64,000 nucleotides of DNA from Panonychus citri (taxonomy: Eukaryota > Arthropoda > Arachnida > Trombidiformes > Tetranychidae). The translations under genes and the position numbers were made by a program. Within the stretch, counting starts at the first letter, position 1. Each line of letters opens with the position of its first letter. The DNA lies in contig NW_026515539.1 in NCBI RefSeq assembly GCF_014898815.1, forward strand, positions 124,001 through 188,000. The letters run 5' to 3'. The notes under the pieces are model-generated. The model searched no databases. It had not been told where the DNA came from and saw nothing but the letters and a program-made list of their open reading frames with translations. Shown piece by piece: positions 1 to 8,924 of the stretch.

Positions 1-2085
1 AGGTGTTAAAAGTTTAACTTTGGCTCAGATTAACTTCGATCTTTACAAAAGTTGTGTAATTGAGTTTAGTGAATTACCAAATCATAACCTCTCAACAGTT
101 TCAGCTCATATTCTTAATGATAATAAAATTGATTTGGATTCACGACAACTCAGGTTCACCTTCATGGATATAGCTAAGCATGGAATACTTTTGTTCTCAA
201 TTTCTCAGAAGCAAAAAAAATCCCTGTATATTTAATTCTCTGGAGTACAATATACAAGACACATTGCTGGTTACCCGTCTTCTGACAACATTAAATGTGT
301 TGGATCATAAATCAGGATTTATTAATTAAATCATAAAGAATGGAATAACACTTGACAAATATCTAAACAATTATCGATTTTCAGAGTACCGTATTCTAAA
401 TCAATGTGTCTACATTGGCCTGCGATTACGTGTTTTTCTTTGTAAATTCAACTCTAATATTGGTATTGTTAAGTATCCATTTGAAAACACTTCAAGTCAT
501 GCTGAAGATTCCACACCAATCAAGGACTATATCTTTTCTATTGAAAAGCTTGAGCATTATGTTAAAATTACCGATGCTAGTGGTAAAGAGAAAAAACATC
601 CTGGTGGTGTTAATTGGTGCCAAGGAAAATATTACCTTCAAAATGTTTCATCGTATGATTACGATAGAGCTTATTCTACACTGATTGACAGAAGAAATAT
701 ATTCGATGAAACATGTTCAATTTTCAAAGCATGTATTCTTTGTAAAATTTTCGATTTTATCGAAATGGATTCAGATCAATTCATTGCGTTTGACTATAAA
801 ACACCATAACTGATGATGATAATCCATCATCACTCAATCATTGGGCATCTCAAAGTAAAATAGCTAACACAAGTAAGCTGCAAGTATCGAGTAATAAGAG
901 GCGTGTAATGAGTGAACATTCAAAAAAATCTAAGTTTTCGATACCAGTCTATTAAACAGTCCAAAGATCTACTAACTTATCAATATTTATATGAAGACAA
1001 ATATATTGGTGGAGAATTTGTTTTCAACAAAGAAAATCTTACCGAAAGAGGTGATAAACTAGTAATTATTATTTGGAAAAATAGGCCTGGAGTTTTATCA
1101 AGAATTGTCAGAGAATTTAATTCTGCACCTGATTTTTGTAACAAATATAAGAAATTCATTGAAGAAAAACTATTACCAGCAATGCAGTTCAAAATAACCG
1201 AGCTATCTATGGATTACTCAGATCAAGATGAAGAAATAGAAGAAGAATAAGAAGAAGAAGAAGATACAGGATCGGATCAAAATTATGACTATTTAGATAG
1301 AGATAAATTTCTAAATGTTGCTTTGGGACTTGTTTGGCCTGGTTGTTCTGTCTACGTGACAATTAGAGATACAGTTATTGTAAAGTGTTTTAGCATTGAA
1401 TGTGCAAATAAATGTCTACCAAATACCAAGATAACACAATCACGTTTGGAAATGGAAGACCGACACATGAAACTAACGGTATCATCTATCTACGGAATAG
1501 CAAGCAGGCAAGTGTCTCAACTAGGAGCTGCAATCACGGCCATAAATAGAACAAATATTCTAGCAAAGGGACAATTGTGTGTAAAGTCATACCAGGCTAC
1601 TATTCTTTTCATAGACACAGATTCCTTATTCATTTCTTTACCTGATAACCCATCCATGGACTTAACAACACTTTTCAACAATACTTTTCCAGATACCACG
1701 ATGCGTCGAGCTGATTATCGAGAAGTTTTCTTTATTCAAAAGAAAGCAAAATTTGATAAAAAAGCTGAATTCACAGATTAAGTATACGCAAAAGTGGAAT
1801 GGTTCAGAGATGTTGAGATCGTTCATCAATTGGACTCTTGACAGAAAATCGAAAATTTGCACATTGAAAGATATCGAGAATTGTTTTGATGATTTTTTCG
1901 CAAATTTAGTAACTTGCAATCTGAAGAGAGAAATATTTATCGATAAAATTGAGCTGAAAGCCAATTATGCAAACAATTGCCCAAGAAAACTTTTTCTTGA
2001 TTTTCTTAATGATCATGATCCTTGTACATCTTACACGAATGCAAAAGTATCAGTTGCTTTATGTATTTCCAGCCTGGGAAATTAG
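1..2085 (+). pseudogene. Degenerate B-family DNA polymerase, virus-like relic
   Basis: The conserved blocks of a family B DNA polymerase occur in the right order on one strand, but the frame is broken. YNIQD (from about 246) fits exonuclease motif III (Y-x3-D). DYDRAYS (about 657-677) lies where polymerase motif A belongs. KLTVSSIYG (1470-1496) is motif B with the usual Asn replaced by Ser. DTDS (1614-1625) is motif C. A Lys-rich FxxKKAKF block near 1735-1770 resembles the KxY region. The breaks are a frame change between 235 and 243, in-frame stops at 807 and 1248, and a frame change near 1755-1780. An acidic Glu-rich stretch surrounds the 1248 stop. The AAIT...R residues after motif B resemble DNA-primed enzymes of large nuclear arthropod viruses more than protein-primed Maverick enzymes; this last point is inference. 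The relic may continue beyond the left edge. It is not a working gene as read. Confidence 0.75.
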
Positions 2086-2860
2086 ATTCAATCATCTATA
2101 GACCTTATATAGGTTCATCTCGTAGATTTTGAGCACCTATGAGTTGGAATTGCTGCTCGAAGTAAACAAGTTTATTGAGAACTGATATATAAAACTGTTC
2201 CATTGTCGTTGATTCACGGTTAAAAGTTGAGCGACTCAAGATCATCCAAAATCCACAATTAACACTTGTAAGTTACCCGACTAAAGTTGAACGATTGAAG
2301 ATCATCCAAAATCCACAATTAACACTTTTCGTAGTCAAATTGGTTGAAATTCACCCAAAATTAACAATTAACTTTTTTGATGTTTACACTTATAAGCTCA
2401 AACTAGAAATGACATAAATAGAATTAATTATTTGATAACACAATGAGGGAGTGGAAAAAGCTCCCTTTAGCCAGCCATTAGATTTCCAACTAATCAGAAC
2501 TAAGATACATTATTATATTGAAGCTTAAAAAAGCCAAAATTGTTGATCAGGAAATTACCAGATGGCGCCAAATGTGCTAGAAGTGTACTTGTATAGAAAA
2601 TCTCATTATAATATTTAATAACACATCTTATGAAAGTTTTCTGAAGTGTGCCAGAAGTTAACCCATATCTGATACCATCATAGAACACCCGGTATTCAGA
2701 AGGCTCCAAAAGACGGTTTTACATAGTGTGCCAGAGGTTAACTTGCATACTTGACCCTATATACAGGGTGCCCTAAAGGGTACCCCGTATTCAGATCACA
2801 CAGTAGGATGATTTTCTTGCCTTTGGTACACCCTGTATAAAACTGTGCCAGAGGTTAACT
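2086..2860. repeat. Gene-free patch with short direct repeats
   Basis: No gene seen. A block of about 45 bp beginning AAAGTTGA is repeated with a 60-bp offset (2223-2267 and 2283-2327), with a weaker third version near 2341-2372. The 15-mer GTGCCAGARGTTAAC occurs three times (2648-2662, 2728-2742, 2845-2859), the last copy ending one base before the first readable codon of the truncated retroelement. A short dyad (CCTATATACAGG) lies near 2755-2767. The patch separates the viral relic from the LTR element. Confidence 0.6.
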
Positions 2861-4680
2861 TTTTATACTACTAACGAAGAAAAGAAGCCAGTTTGGTACT
2901 TGAGCCGCCTCCTACATGAAGCCGAGACTCGCTATTCAACCACCGAGAAGGAGTGTCTGGCTATCGTCTTCGCTCTCACCGAGTTAAAAAGGTTCCTCAT
3001 GGGAATCCATTTTACTGTTTTAACCGACCACAGGGCCTTGTGTTGGCTCCAAACGAAAGATAAACTTCCGGATCGCTTGTTAAAATGGGCCATCCAGTTG
3101 GAACAGATTGATTTCGAAATAAAATACACCACAGGGAAATCGAATGTGGTGGCCGATTATCTCTCACGGAATGCAGTGAATCCTATGGGAGAATTTAGTG
3201 AACCAATTGAAAATTATAAAATTAATCTCATTAGTCCTGTTAGAAAGTTGATAAATAAACAAAAGAAAGATCATTTTCTGCACAGGATCATCCGAGCACT
3301 CGAATCTCCGGAAGATTCCCCGTCAATCGATACCAGTGGATTTGTGGTGAGAGAAGAAACTTTATATAAATTAATTGAAAGTGAGTCCGGGCCCAATTTA
3401 GTCCCTTGTATTCCACCCTCCATGGTCACAGAAATTATCACCACATGTCATGATGATCCTGTTTCTGGTCATCTCGGGGTTCAAAAGACCCTTAATAAAA
3501 TAAAAAGTCGATATTGGTGGCCAAGTTTAAACCTTGATGTTCGCTCTCATGTAGAGACTTGTGAGAGTTGTCAAGGGAAAAAGTCCGCGAACCTACCAAA
3601 ACCTGGACTAATGATGCCCATCAAGGCCGGTGGACCATTTGAAATGGTTGGAATGGACCTACTGGGACCCTTTCCCTTCTCCACGGATGGGAATAAAAAT
3701 ATCATCGTCGCTACCGATTATCTCACCCGATGGGCCGAATGTAAAACAATCCCAAATGGATCATCTCAAGAGGTGGCCAAGTTTTTCTCTCAATCGATTG
3801 TTTGTCGATTCGGAGCCCCATTTAAAGTCCTCACCGATCGAGAAAAATGTTTTGAGAGCCAGTTTATTGAAGAAATATATAAAATTTTTAACTCGAAACA
3901 TACCAGAACCACCGCCTACCACCCAGCAACTAATGGCCTTACCGAAAGGTTTAACAAAACGTTGGCAACCATGTTGTCAATGTATGTAAATAATAGTCAT
4001 AGCGATTGGGACCATCAACCAAATTCTCACCTTTTTATTTATTACATGGATATGAAGCTGAATTACCTTCCGAAATTAATAGTTCGACCACTTTGGGTTG
4101 TGATAATGCCGCTGAATACGCTGAACTTTTAACAACAATTATTAACCAAAGACGAGAAGCTGCGCGAATCAATTTAGAAAATAGCCAAGCAGCAAATAAA
4201 GTGAGATACGACGAACGTCATCGCCCGTCGTTTTCCATCCTGATGATAGGGTGAGAGTCTTTAATCCTCGCCGATATGTCCGAAAATCTGAAAAATTGTT
4301 ACATCCATGGATTGGTCCGTTTACCGTAATTGAGAGGTGTGGACTAAACACTTATAAGTTAAAATCTGATACTAATCCATCGAAAATTGAGCTTGTCCAT
4401 GTTAGTAGAATGAAAGAGCATAAAGATAGAGTCGAGAAAAAAATAACAAGCCGCTCCGATACTCTAATCGATGAATTGAATAAGGCTCCCTCTTCGTCAG
4501 ATCATTTTCTCTGGGATGAACCAATTGCCGAAGATCCAAATTCATCGGCAACCGAAATTCAAGAAAATTTAGAAGATAACGAACCCTCGGGGACTAAGTC
4601 GAATGAAACAACCGACTCAGAATCATCTGAACCTATTCCCTTGCCTCCTCGACGATCCACTCGAGTTAGGAACAATCCAA
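2861..4680 (+). pseudogene. Ty3/gypsy pol remnant: partial RNase H, integrase and C-terminal tail
   Basis: The first frame opens within RNase H (TTEKECLAIVFA and TDHRALCWL carry the catalytic Glu and Asp region; NVVADYLSR ends it). The integrase zinc domain follows, with two His in CHDDPVSGHLG and Cys in CESCQGKK, then the catalytic core with Asp in VGMDLLGPFP, Asp in VLTDREKC and Glu in NGLTERFNK. The core is disrupted near 4005-4030, where a deletion and frame change join SDWD to a downstream frame reading FSPFYLLHGYE. A second frame change lies near 4225-4250. The third frame (4251-4757) carries a GPY/F-like module, GPFTVIERCGLNTYKL, and an acidic tail. An active element would have used it to integrate its cDNA into the host genome; this copy cannot make the whole protein. 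Confidence 0.85.
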
Positions 4681-6118
4681 TCAGATTTTCACCAGTCTTA
4701 TTAATCAGTCTATTAGGACTAACCGTCCTCGCACCCCCAATCAGTGAAGCCTACTAGGAAGTCAGATCCAATCATCTGGAGACCCGCTCTCGTCAATGGG
4801 GCAGTTGAAATTGACATTAGCACCAAATATCTTTCACCTTGCCCACCGTTAGTCCAATCAATGATTAATGCTGGATTTAACCACGAGTTTCTGCAGCGCT
4901 GGTGTCTTCATGCGTATGAGGAAGCTTTCCTCAAACCGATCTCAGAAATGTGTACGGATGTCCATGATCAGGTGATCTCCGAACAACAATTGATACGAAG
5001 TAAAAGGTTCATCATCACCGGGAGTGTAATGTTACTCATCGCCGCTGCCAGCATCCTTTCCATCGAGTTCGGAGCCGTTGGAACCGCAATCGCTGTTTCC
5101 GCTAGTAACCGAGTTAGTGAATTGAAGAGTGAATTAGAACAGAAATTAGAAAGTTTACATATTGTCGAAAAGAACCAAAAGATTTTGGAAGAGATTATGG
5201 AAAATTTAGAATCACAAGTAGATATCTTATCTCGAGAAGTTCAAGAACAAAAGAAAACGTTCATTAGATGGAAATCGACTATCCCTGAAAACGCTCACTC
5301 GATCGCTAGTTTAGTCTCCAAGTTAGAAATAACTCAACACCAAATGTTACAAATAGTTCGAGCCTGGAAATTAAAACAACTTAGTCCACTTCTCCTCGAT
5401 GTTCTCAACATTAGTCTACCTTATAGTTCCTCTTGCCCCTTAGAAATGACCTATTCAATGGATTGTTATCATGACCCAACCGTGAATACCCTTAGGTTAA
5501 AATTAACATTAGAAGAGTTATTAATGTTAGAATAATGACCGCTGACCCTTTCACCTTAATCAATTATAATCAAATCACAGGTGAATTCTGTAAATTAGAA
5601 TATACTGGTCCCTCTCACGTCATTTTTGATGAGAAAAACCAATGTGTAAATCCTGTACATAGTTTCGGAACCGAAGGTTCTCACACCATGATCATCCTCC
5701 CTGAATCCTCTGTCTGTGACTTTACATTAGGAAATAATACCCATATCAATTGGCAGAAACACCAATGTGATTATCGACACACCATTCAAGATGGTGATTT
5801 ATTCCAAATTAAACCGATTTCACATCAGAATTTAGTCTATTGTCCAGGACTAAGTATAGAAGTCTACGGCCGAACCCTTTCCTGTCCCCCTTACCCATTT
5901 AAGTTAGATGCTCAAGATCGATTCAAGATCGGAAAATATGCATATATGACCGATAAAGCGTCCGTTCAAAGTACAATTCATTTCCTACCCGAAGAGTCGG
6001 AGAGAATCAATTTCCAGTTAATGCCAGAGTTACATTTATTGAACCCCGATGAAACCCTGAGTCACCTGAAAGAAAAGTACAAAAGTCTAAGGTCCGATTT
6101 ATCTATCCCCCCTCACCC
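4681..6118 (+). pseudogene. Env-like fusion glycoprotein remnant, copy 1
   Basis: A hydrophobic signal-like segment ending LAPPISEA is read at the end of the frame that stops at 4757. The following extracellular-like part continues in a second frame (4744-5535), so the signal and mature part are out of register. A basic furin-like site RSKR (4996-5007) is followed directly by a long hydrophobic, Ala-rich segment and then a Leu-rich heptad region typical of class I fusion proteins. A third frame (from 5535) continues with a Cys-rich ectodomain containing CPGLSIEVYGRTLSC. The frame 2/frame 3 junction is an overlapping TAATG at 5533-5537. The general plan (short surface part, furin site, fusion peptide, coiled coil) resembles errantivirus and baculovirus F-type env; this is family-level inference. 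Confidence 0.65.
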
Positions 6119-6161
6119 ATTATTATTGCCTTTGGAGCGTCCATCCAAAGGCAATAATAAT
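6119..6161. repeat. Perfect 18-bp inverted repeat at the env copy junction
   Basis: The bases 6119-6136 and 6144-6161 are exact reverse complements with a 7-base loop. The hairpin lies where the first env-like region gives way to a new signal-like segment of the second copy, which suggests a recombination or template-switch scar. Confidence 0.8.
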
Positions 6162-6859
6162 AAGTTTTTCATCCTCAGCTTACTCATTTTTGGTCCACTT
6201 AAAGCTATCGCTCTCCCTCTCGATACCTCAAATCCGTATGTTGTCCAATTTCAATACATCAATCCTTGTAATAGTGTAGAGATAATGGAGATCCGCTAGA
6301 AATGTCAACAACAATTCGAAGAAGCCTTTTTAGTACCCTTAGCTACACTTTGCATCCTTAGCCCCGAATATAAGTTACTTGACTTCCATTCTCGACCCAC
6401 CCGAACCACGAATGAAAATTTAAAAATGTCACTAATTCAAACCCGACTGGTGTTGATCAAAGAAAAGGTGAGAAGAATAATCGCCGCATGGGAGTCCGGT
6501 GAATTAAGTTACCCACTTTTATTAGATGTAGGGATAGAAAAATTATTCAAAAATAGCACCGATTTAACTACATTAAAAATTAGGCCCCTTTTCTGTAGCC
6601 TCGATCGTACCTGCCAAGTGATCACCTTTGGATACACCGAACACAATACTATTCCTTCTGGTTAGTTACCTTCACTGTCATTATCACTATTTTATCCCTC
6701 ATCATTCTCATCATCATCCTCAGTATCAAAAAGAAGAAGCAAGTCGAAACGATCAATCCATCCGCGCAAGACCCAATTCAATTAGCTCGTCGACGTTTAA
6801 TTAGATCAATCCCAAGATTCGACTTTCCACCTCCCCCACCGCCAGTTTTGTCCGTCTAA
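6162..6859 (+). pseudogene. Env-like glycoprotein remnant, copy 2, with membrane anchor
   Basis: Begins with a hydrophobic signal-like segment (KFFILSLLIFGPLKAIA), then INPCNSV and, after a TAG at 6297-6299, QQQFEEAFLVPLATLC, which parallels AYEEAFLKPISEMC of copy 1. RRIIAAWESGELSYPLLLDV parallels the IVRAWKLKQLSPLLLDV stretch of copy 1. The furin site and fusion peptide seen in copy 1 are missing, so this copy is internally deleted. After the stop at 6663-6665 another frame gives a transmembrane anchor (FTVIITILSLIILIIILSI, from 6671), a basic KKKK cytoplasmic start and a proline-rich tail (PPPPPPV) ending at the TAA at 6857-6859. Which copy originally owned the anchor is unclear. Confidence 0.55.
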
Positions 6860-6879
6860 ATAGCCATCATCATAGTATA

Positions 6880-7371
6880 GTTAGTCCACCATTTAGAATA
6901 ACCATCATCATTGTAGTGACGTTAGTGCGCCATTTCGAGTCACAATCATCACCTATGCATCGTTAGTCCACCTCACCAAGTTCCCACCTTCACCATAGTA
7001 TCGTTAGTCCACCATTTCGAGTCATCATCATCGTCTAAGTATCGTTAGTCCACATTCCAAAGCCATCATCATCGTTTAAGTATGGTTAGTCCACCACTTC
7101 GAGTCATCATCATCGTCTAAGTATCGTTAGTCCGCCATTTTGAGCCCCTATCGTAGTCTATGTATCGTTAGTCCACATTTCCTGCTCATCATTAGCCTCT
7201 AAGTATCGTTAGTCCACATTCCCAAGCCATCATAATCGTCTAAGTATGGTTAGTCCACCATTTCGAGTCATCATCATCGTCTATGTATCGTTAGTCCACA
7301 TTTCCTACTCATCATTAGCCTCTAAGTATCGTTAGTCAAATTATTCTAGTGTTTCTAAGTTACTCTCATAA
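6880..7371. repeat. 41-bp tandem array, 12 units in exact register
   Basis: The core GTTAGTCC (or a one- or two-base variant) starts at 6880, 6921, 6962, 7003, 7044, 7085, 7126, 7167, 7208, 7249, 7290 and 7331, always 41 bases apart. Unit sequences have diverged into types (CCATTTCGAGTCATCATC, CATTTCCTGCTCATCATTAG, CATTCCCAAGCCATC), and types recur about every three units near the right end. One more core is found out of phase at 7383. The array begins just after the env-like stop codon and is non-coding (41 is not a multiple of three). Confidence 0.9.
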
Positions 7372-7454
7372 GTTTAATTATTGTTAGTCCAAGAAAATTA
7401 AAAGAAGTTCAAAAGCAAATCAATTTCAGTATAAAGAGAAAGTTTATTTATTCA

Positions 7455-8193
7455 TCATTGGAAATTAATCCAAACCTTTTGGAGAGAAGGAATCATCCCG
7501 TTACAGTTTGTGATCTTCTTGGCATGACAATGAACCAAATGAGAAATTAAGTTCTTCCATCTTTTGACTTTTTTCAGTCGAAAACCGTAAAGACAAAATT
7601 TGCATTTGAGAAAATCCTGATAAACGGAAAAACCCGTCCAAAAGCCGAACCCGGGGTTGTCCATAAGCATAGGGAGTAATCGATTGATTAAAGGATTGGG
7701 ACTATCCCGAAGTTTTTTATAAATAAATTCTAGTTGGGTATGCAATAGAGGAAACAGATCCTTGGGATTGATTCTCGTTAAAGAAATAGTTGGATGAGGA
7801 AAATTATCGTCATCATCAACAGCGTTTCCACCCAATCCATCGTTCTCTTCATTATCATTCTCCTCGTCATCCTTATCTCCATCCTCATCCTCATCCTTAT
7901 TGTCATCATCGTCATCTTCCAATAGAATCATATTTATACAAAATTCCTCAATCTCCTTGGAACAGGGTGAAAGCCTATTCATGGTGATTACTGCTCGAAG
8001 ATATTCATTCGAATCGGTGATTGATGGAGAGAGAGACATTTGTTTATTGACCTCGTCAATACACTGAGAGACAAATAGAAAAAAAATGAATCAATATAAA
8101 TCATTAGCGAAAAAAAATCATGCGAAAGGAAAAAGGAAGAGAAAAAGAGAGACACTTTACCATTGAAAGATTCGAGAAAAATTTTGCAGACAT
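7455..8193 (-). CDS. Antisense two-exon gene inside the retroelement: acidic zinc-finger-like protein
   Basis: Exon 1 (8161-8193) reads MSAKFFSNLSM and ends at a GT donor. Exon 2 (7455-8063) starts after TTTGTCTCTCAG with CIDEVNKQMSL and runs to a stop, giving about 213 residues. The 97-bp intron is phase 0 and of normal size for this genome. The N-terminal half has a long Asp/Glu-rich stretch (LLEDDDDDNKDEDEDGDKDD). The C-terminal part has one finger-like motif, CKFC then about 17 residues, then HLVHCH, with wider spacing than a classical C2H2 finger. An in-exon ATG at 8039 is an alternative start. The gene lies between env and the 3' LTR, opposite to the element's transcription, so the element could carry the intron in its genomic RNA unspliced. 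Function unknown; nuclear or nucleic-acid binding is only a guess. No clear homology to the finger family at 10767-19596. Confidence 0.6.
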
Positions 8194-8507
8194 GATGAAA
8201 AAATTTGAGTCAAATAGAAGAGAATTCGATGATAATGATTATGAAAAAAAGTATTAAAAAGGGATCAAAAGAACCACGAAAAAGAAAAGAAATCCGGAAA
8301 ACAGAGAATAAATTAAACGTAAAGAAACTTTTGTTGTTATTGCAAATAGAAAGACGGAAACAGAAATGACCCCATAGTTGTTGTTGTTAACTTTGACCGA
8401 ACGGTCGAGCGATAGATCGAAAGTTTCGATAGTATTGACCCGAACAAGAAAGTTTCGTTAATTTAGTTAAATTAGTTAATTGTTCCTCAAGAGGCTTCGG
8501 ACTAACT

Positions 8508-8519
8508 AGAAGGGGTGAA
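8508..8519 (+). other. Polypurine tract next to the 3' LTR
   Basis: AGAAGGGGTGAA directly precedes the TG that opens the proposed LTR. This is the expected position for plus-strand priming in a Ty3/gypsy element on this strand. One T interrupts the purines. Confidence 0.6.
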
Positions 8520-8924
8520 TGTAATGATCCAAAATTGAAAAGGTTATCGAGAAAATTATCTAATGTTGATTTAGATGTTCACTTAATTAGTTAGTTCAAA
8601 GTCGTTTTTAATTAAGAAATTGCTACGAGAAAAACAAACAAAGATCAAGGCGATAATGAAGGAAAAAGTCAAGGTACCACGAATTGTAGACAGAGAAAAT
8701 AGAAAGAGAGAAAATTTCAATATAAAAATAAGGTTGAATAACCAGAAAAGTTAGTCTTGCGTTTGGTCTTGATTTTAGTCTTGAATTGGTTTTGTGTCTG
8801 TTATTCTCATCAAGTGAAAAGTAAAATTGTAATCGGTTTTCAATTTAAGTCGTCGAAAAATTAAAGTTTTGTGTTAATCTGATTTGATTGTTTCTTGATT
8901 TTCACCATCAACCTCATCTTTACA
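8520..8924 (+). repeat. Probable 3' LTR (405 bp)
   Basis: Opens with TGTAATGATCC immediately after a purine tract and ends with CATCTTTACA, so it has TG...CA ends. It contains a TATA box at 8721-8728 (TATAAAAA). No second LTR is in the window for comparison, so the boundaries are inferred from ends, purine tract and TATA position. Confidence 0.55.
8721..8728 (+). promoter_or_regulatory. TATA box of the LTR
   Basis: TATAAAAA stands about 200 bases into the proposed LTR, as expected for an LTR promoter. It would drive transcription rightward into the paralogue cluster, antisense to those genes. Confidence 0.45.

Larger units (their letters stand above)
2861..8924 (+). mobile_element. 5'-truncated Ty3/gypsy-type LTR retroelement with env-like genes
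   Basis: Reads left to right as the end of RNase H, integrase, GPY/F-like tail, two env-like regions, a 41-bp repeat array, an antisense gene, a polypurine tract and a 3' LTR. The 5' LTR, primer-binding site, gag, protease and reverse transcriptase are absent, so the element is truncated at about 2861. Order and motifs fit Ty3/gypsy elements that carry env (errantivirus-like). The pol frame is broken at least twice, so this copy is not autonomous. Its coding part is visibly less AT-rich than the flanking DNA. The right boundary rests on the LTR call and cannot be confirmed by a matching 5' LTR. Confidence 0.75.

Noticed and set aside
2932..3132. Minus-strand frame opposite RNase H
   Set aside because: Shadow of the conserved pol coding sequence.
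6880..7371. CRISPR-like array
   Set aside because: Units are contiguous diverged tandem repeats without constant-repeat/unique-spacer structure, in a eukaryotic LTR element.
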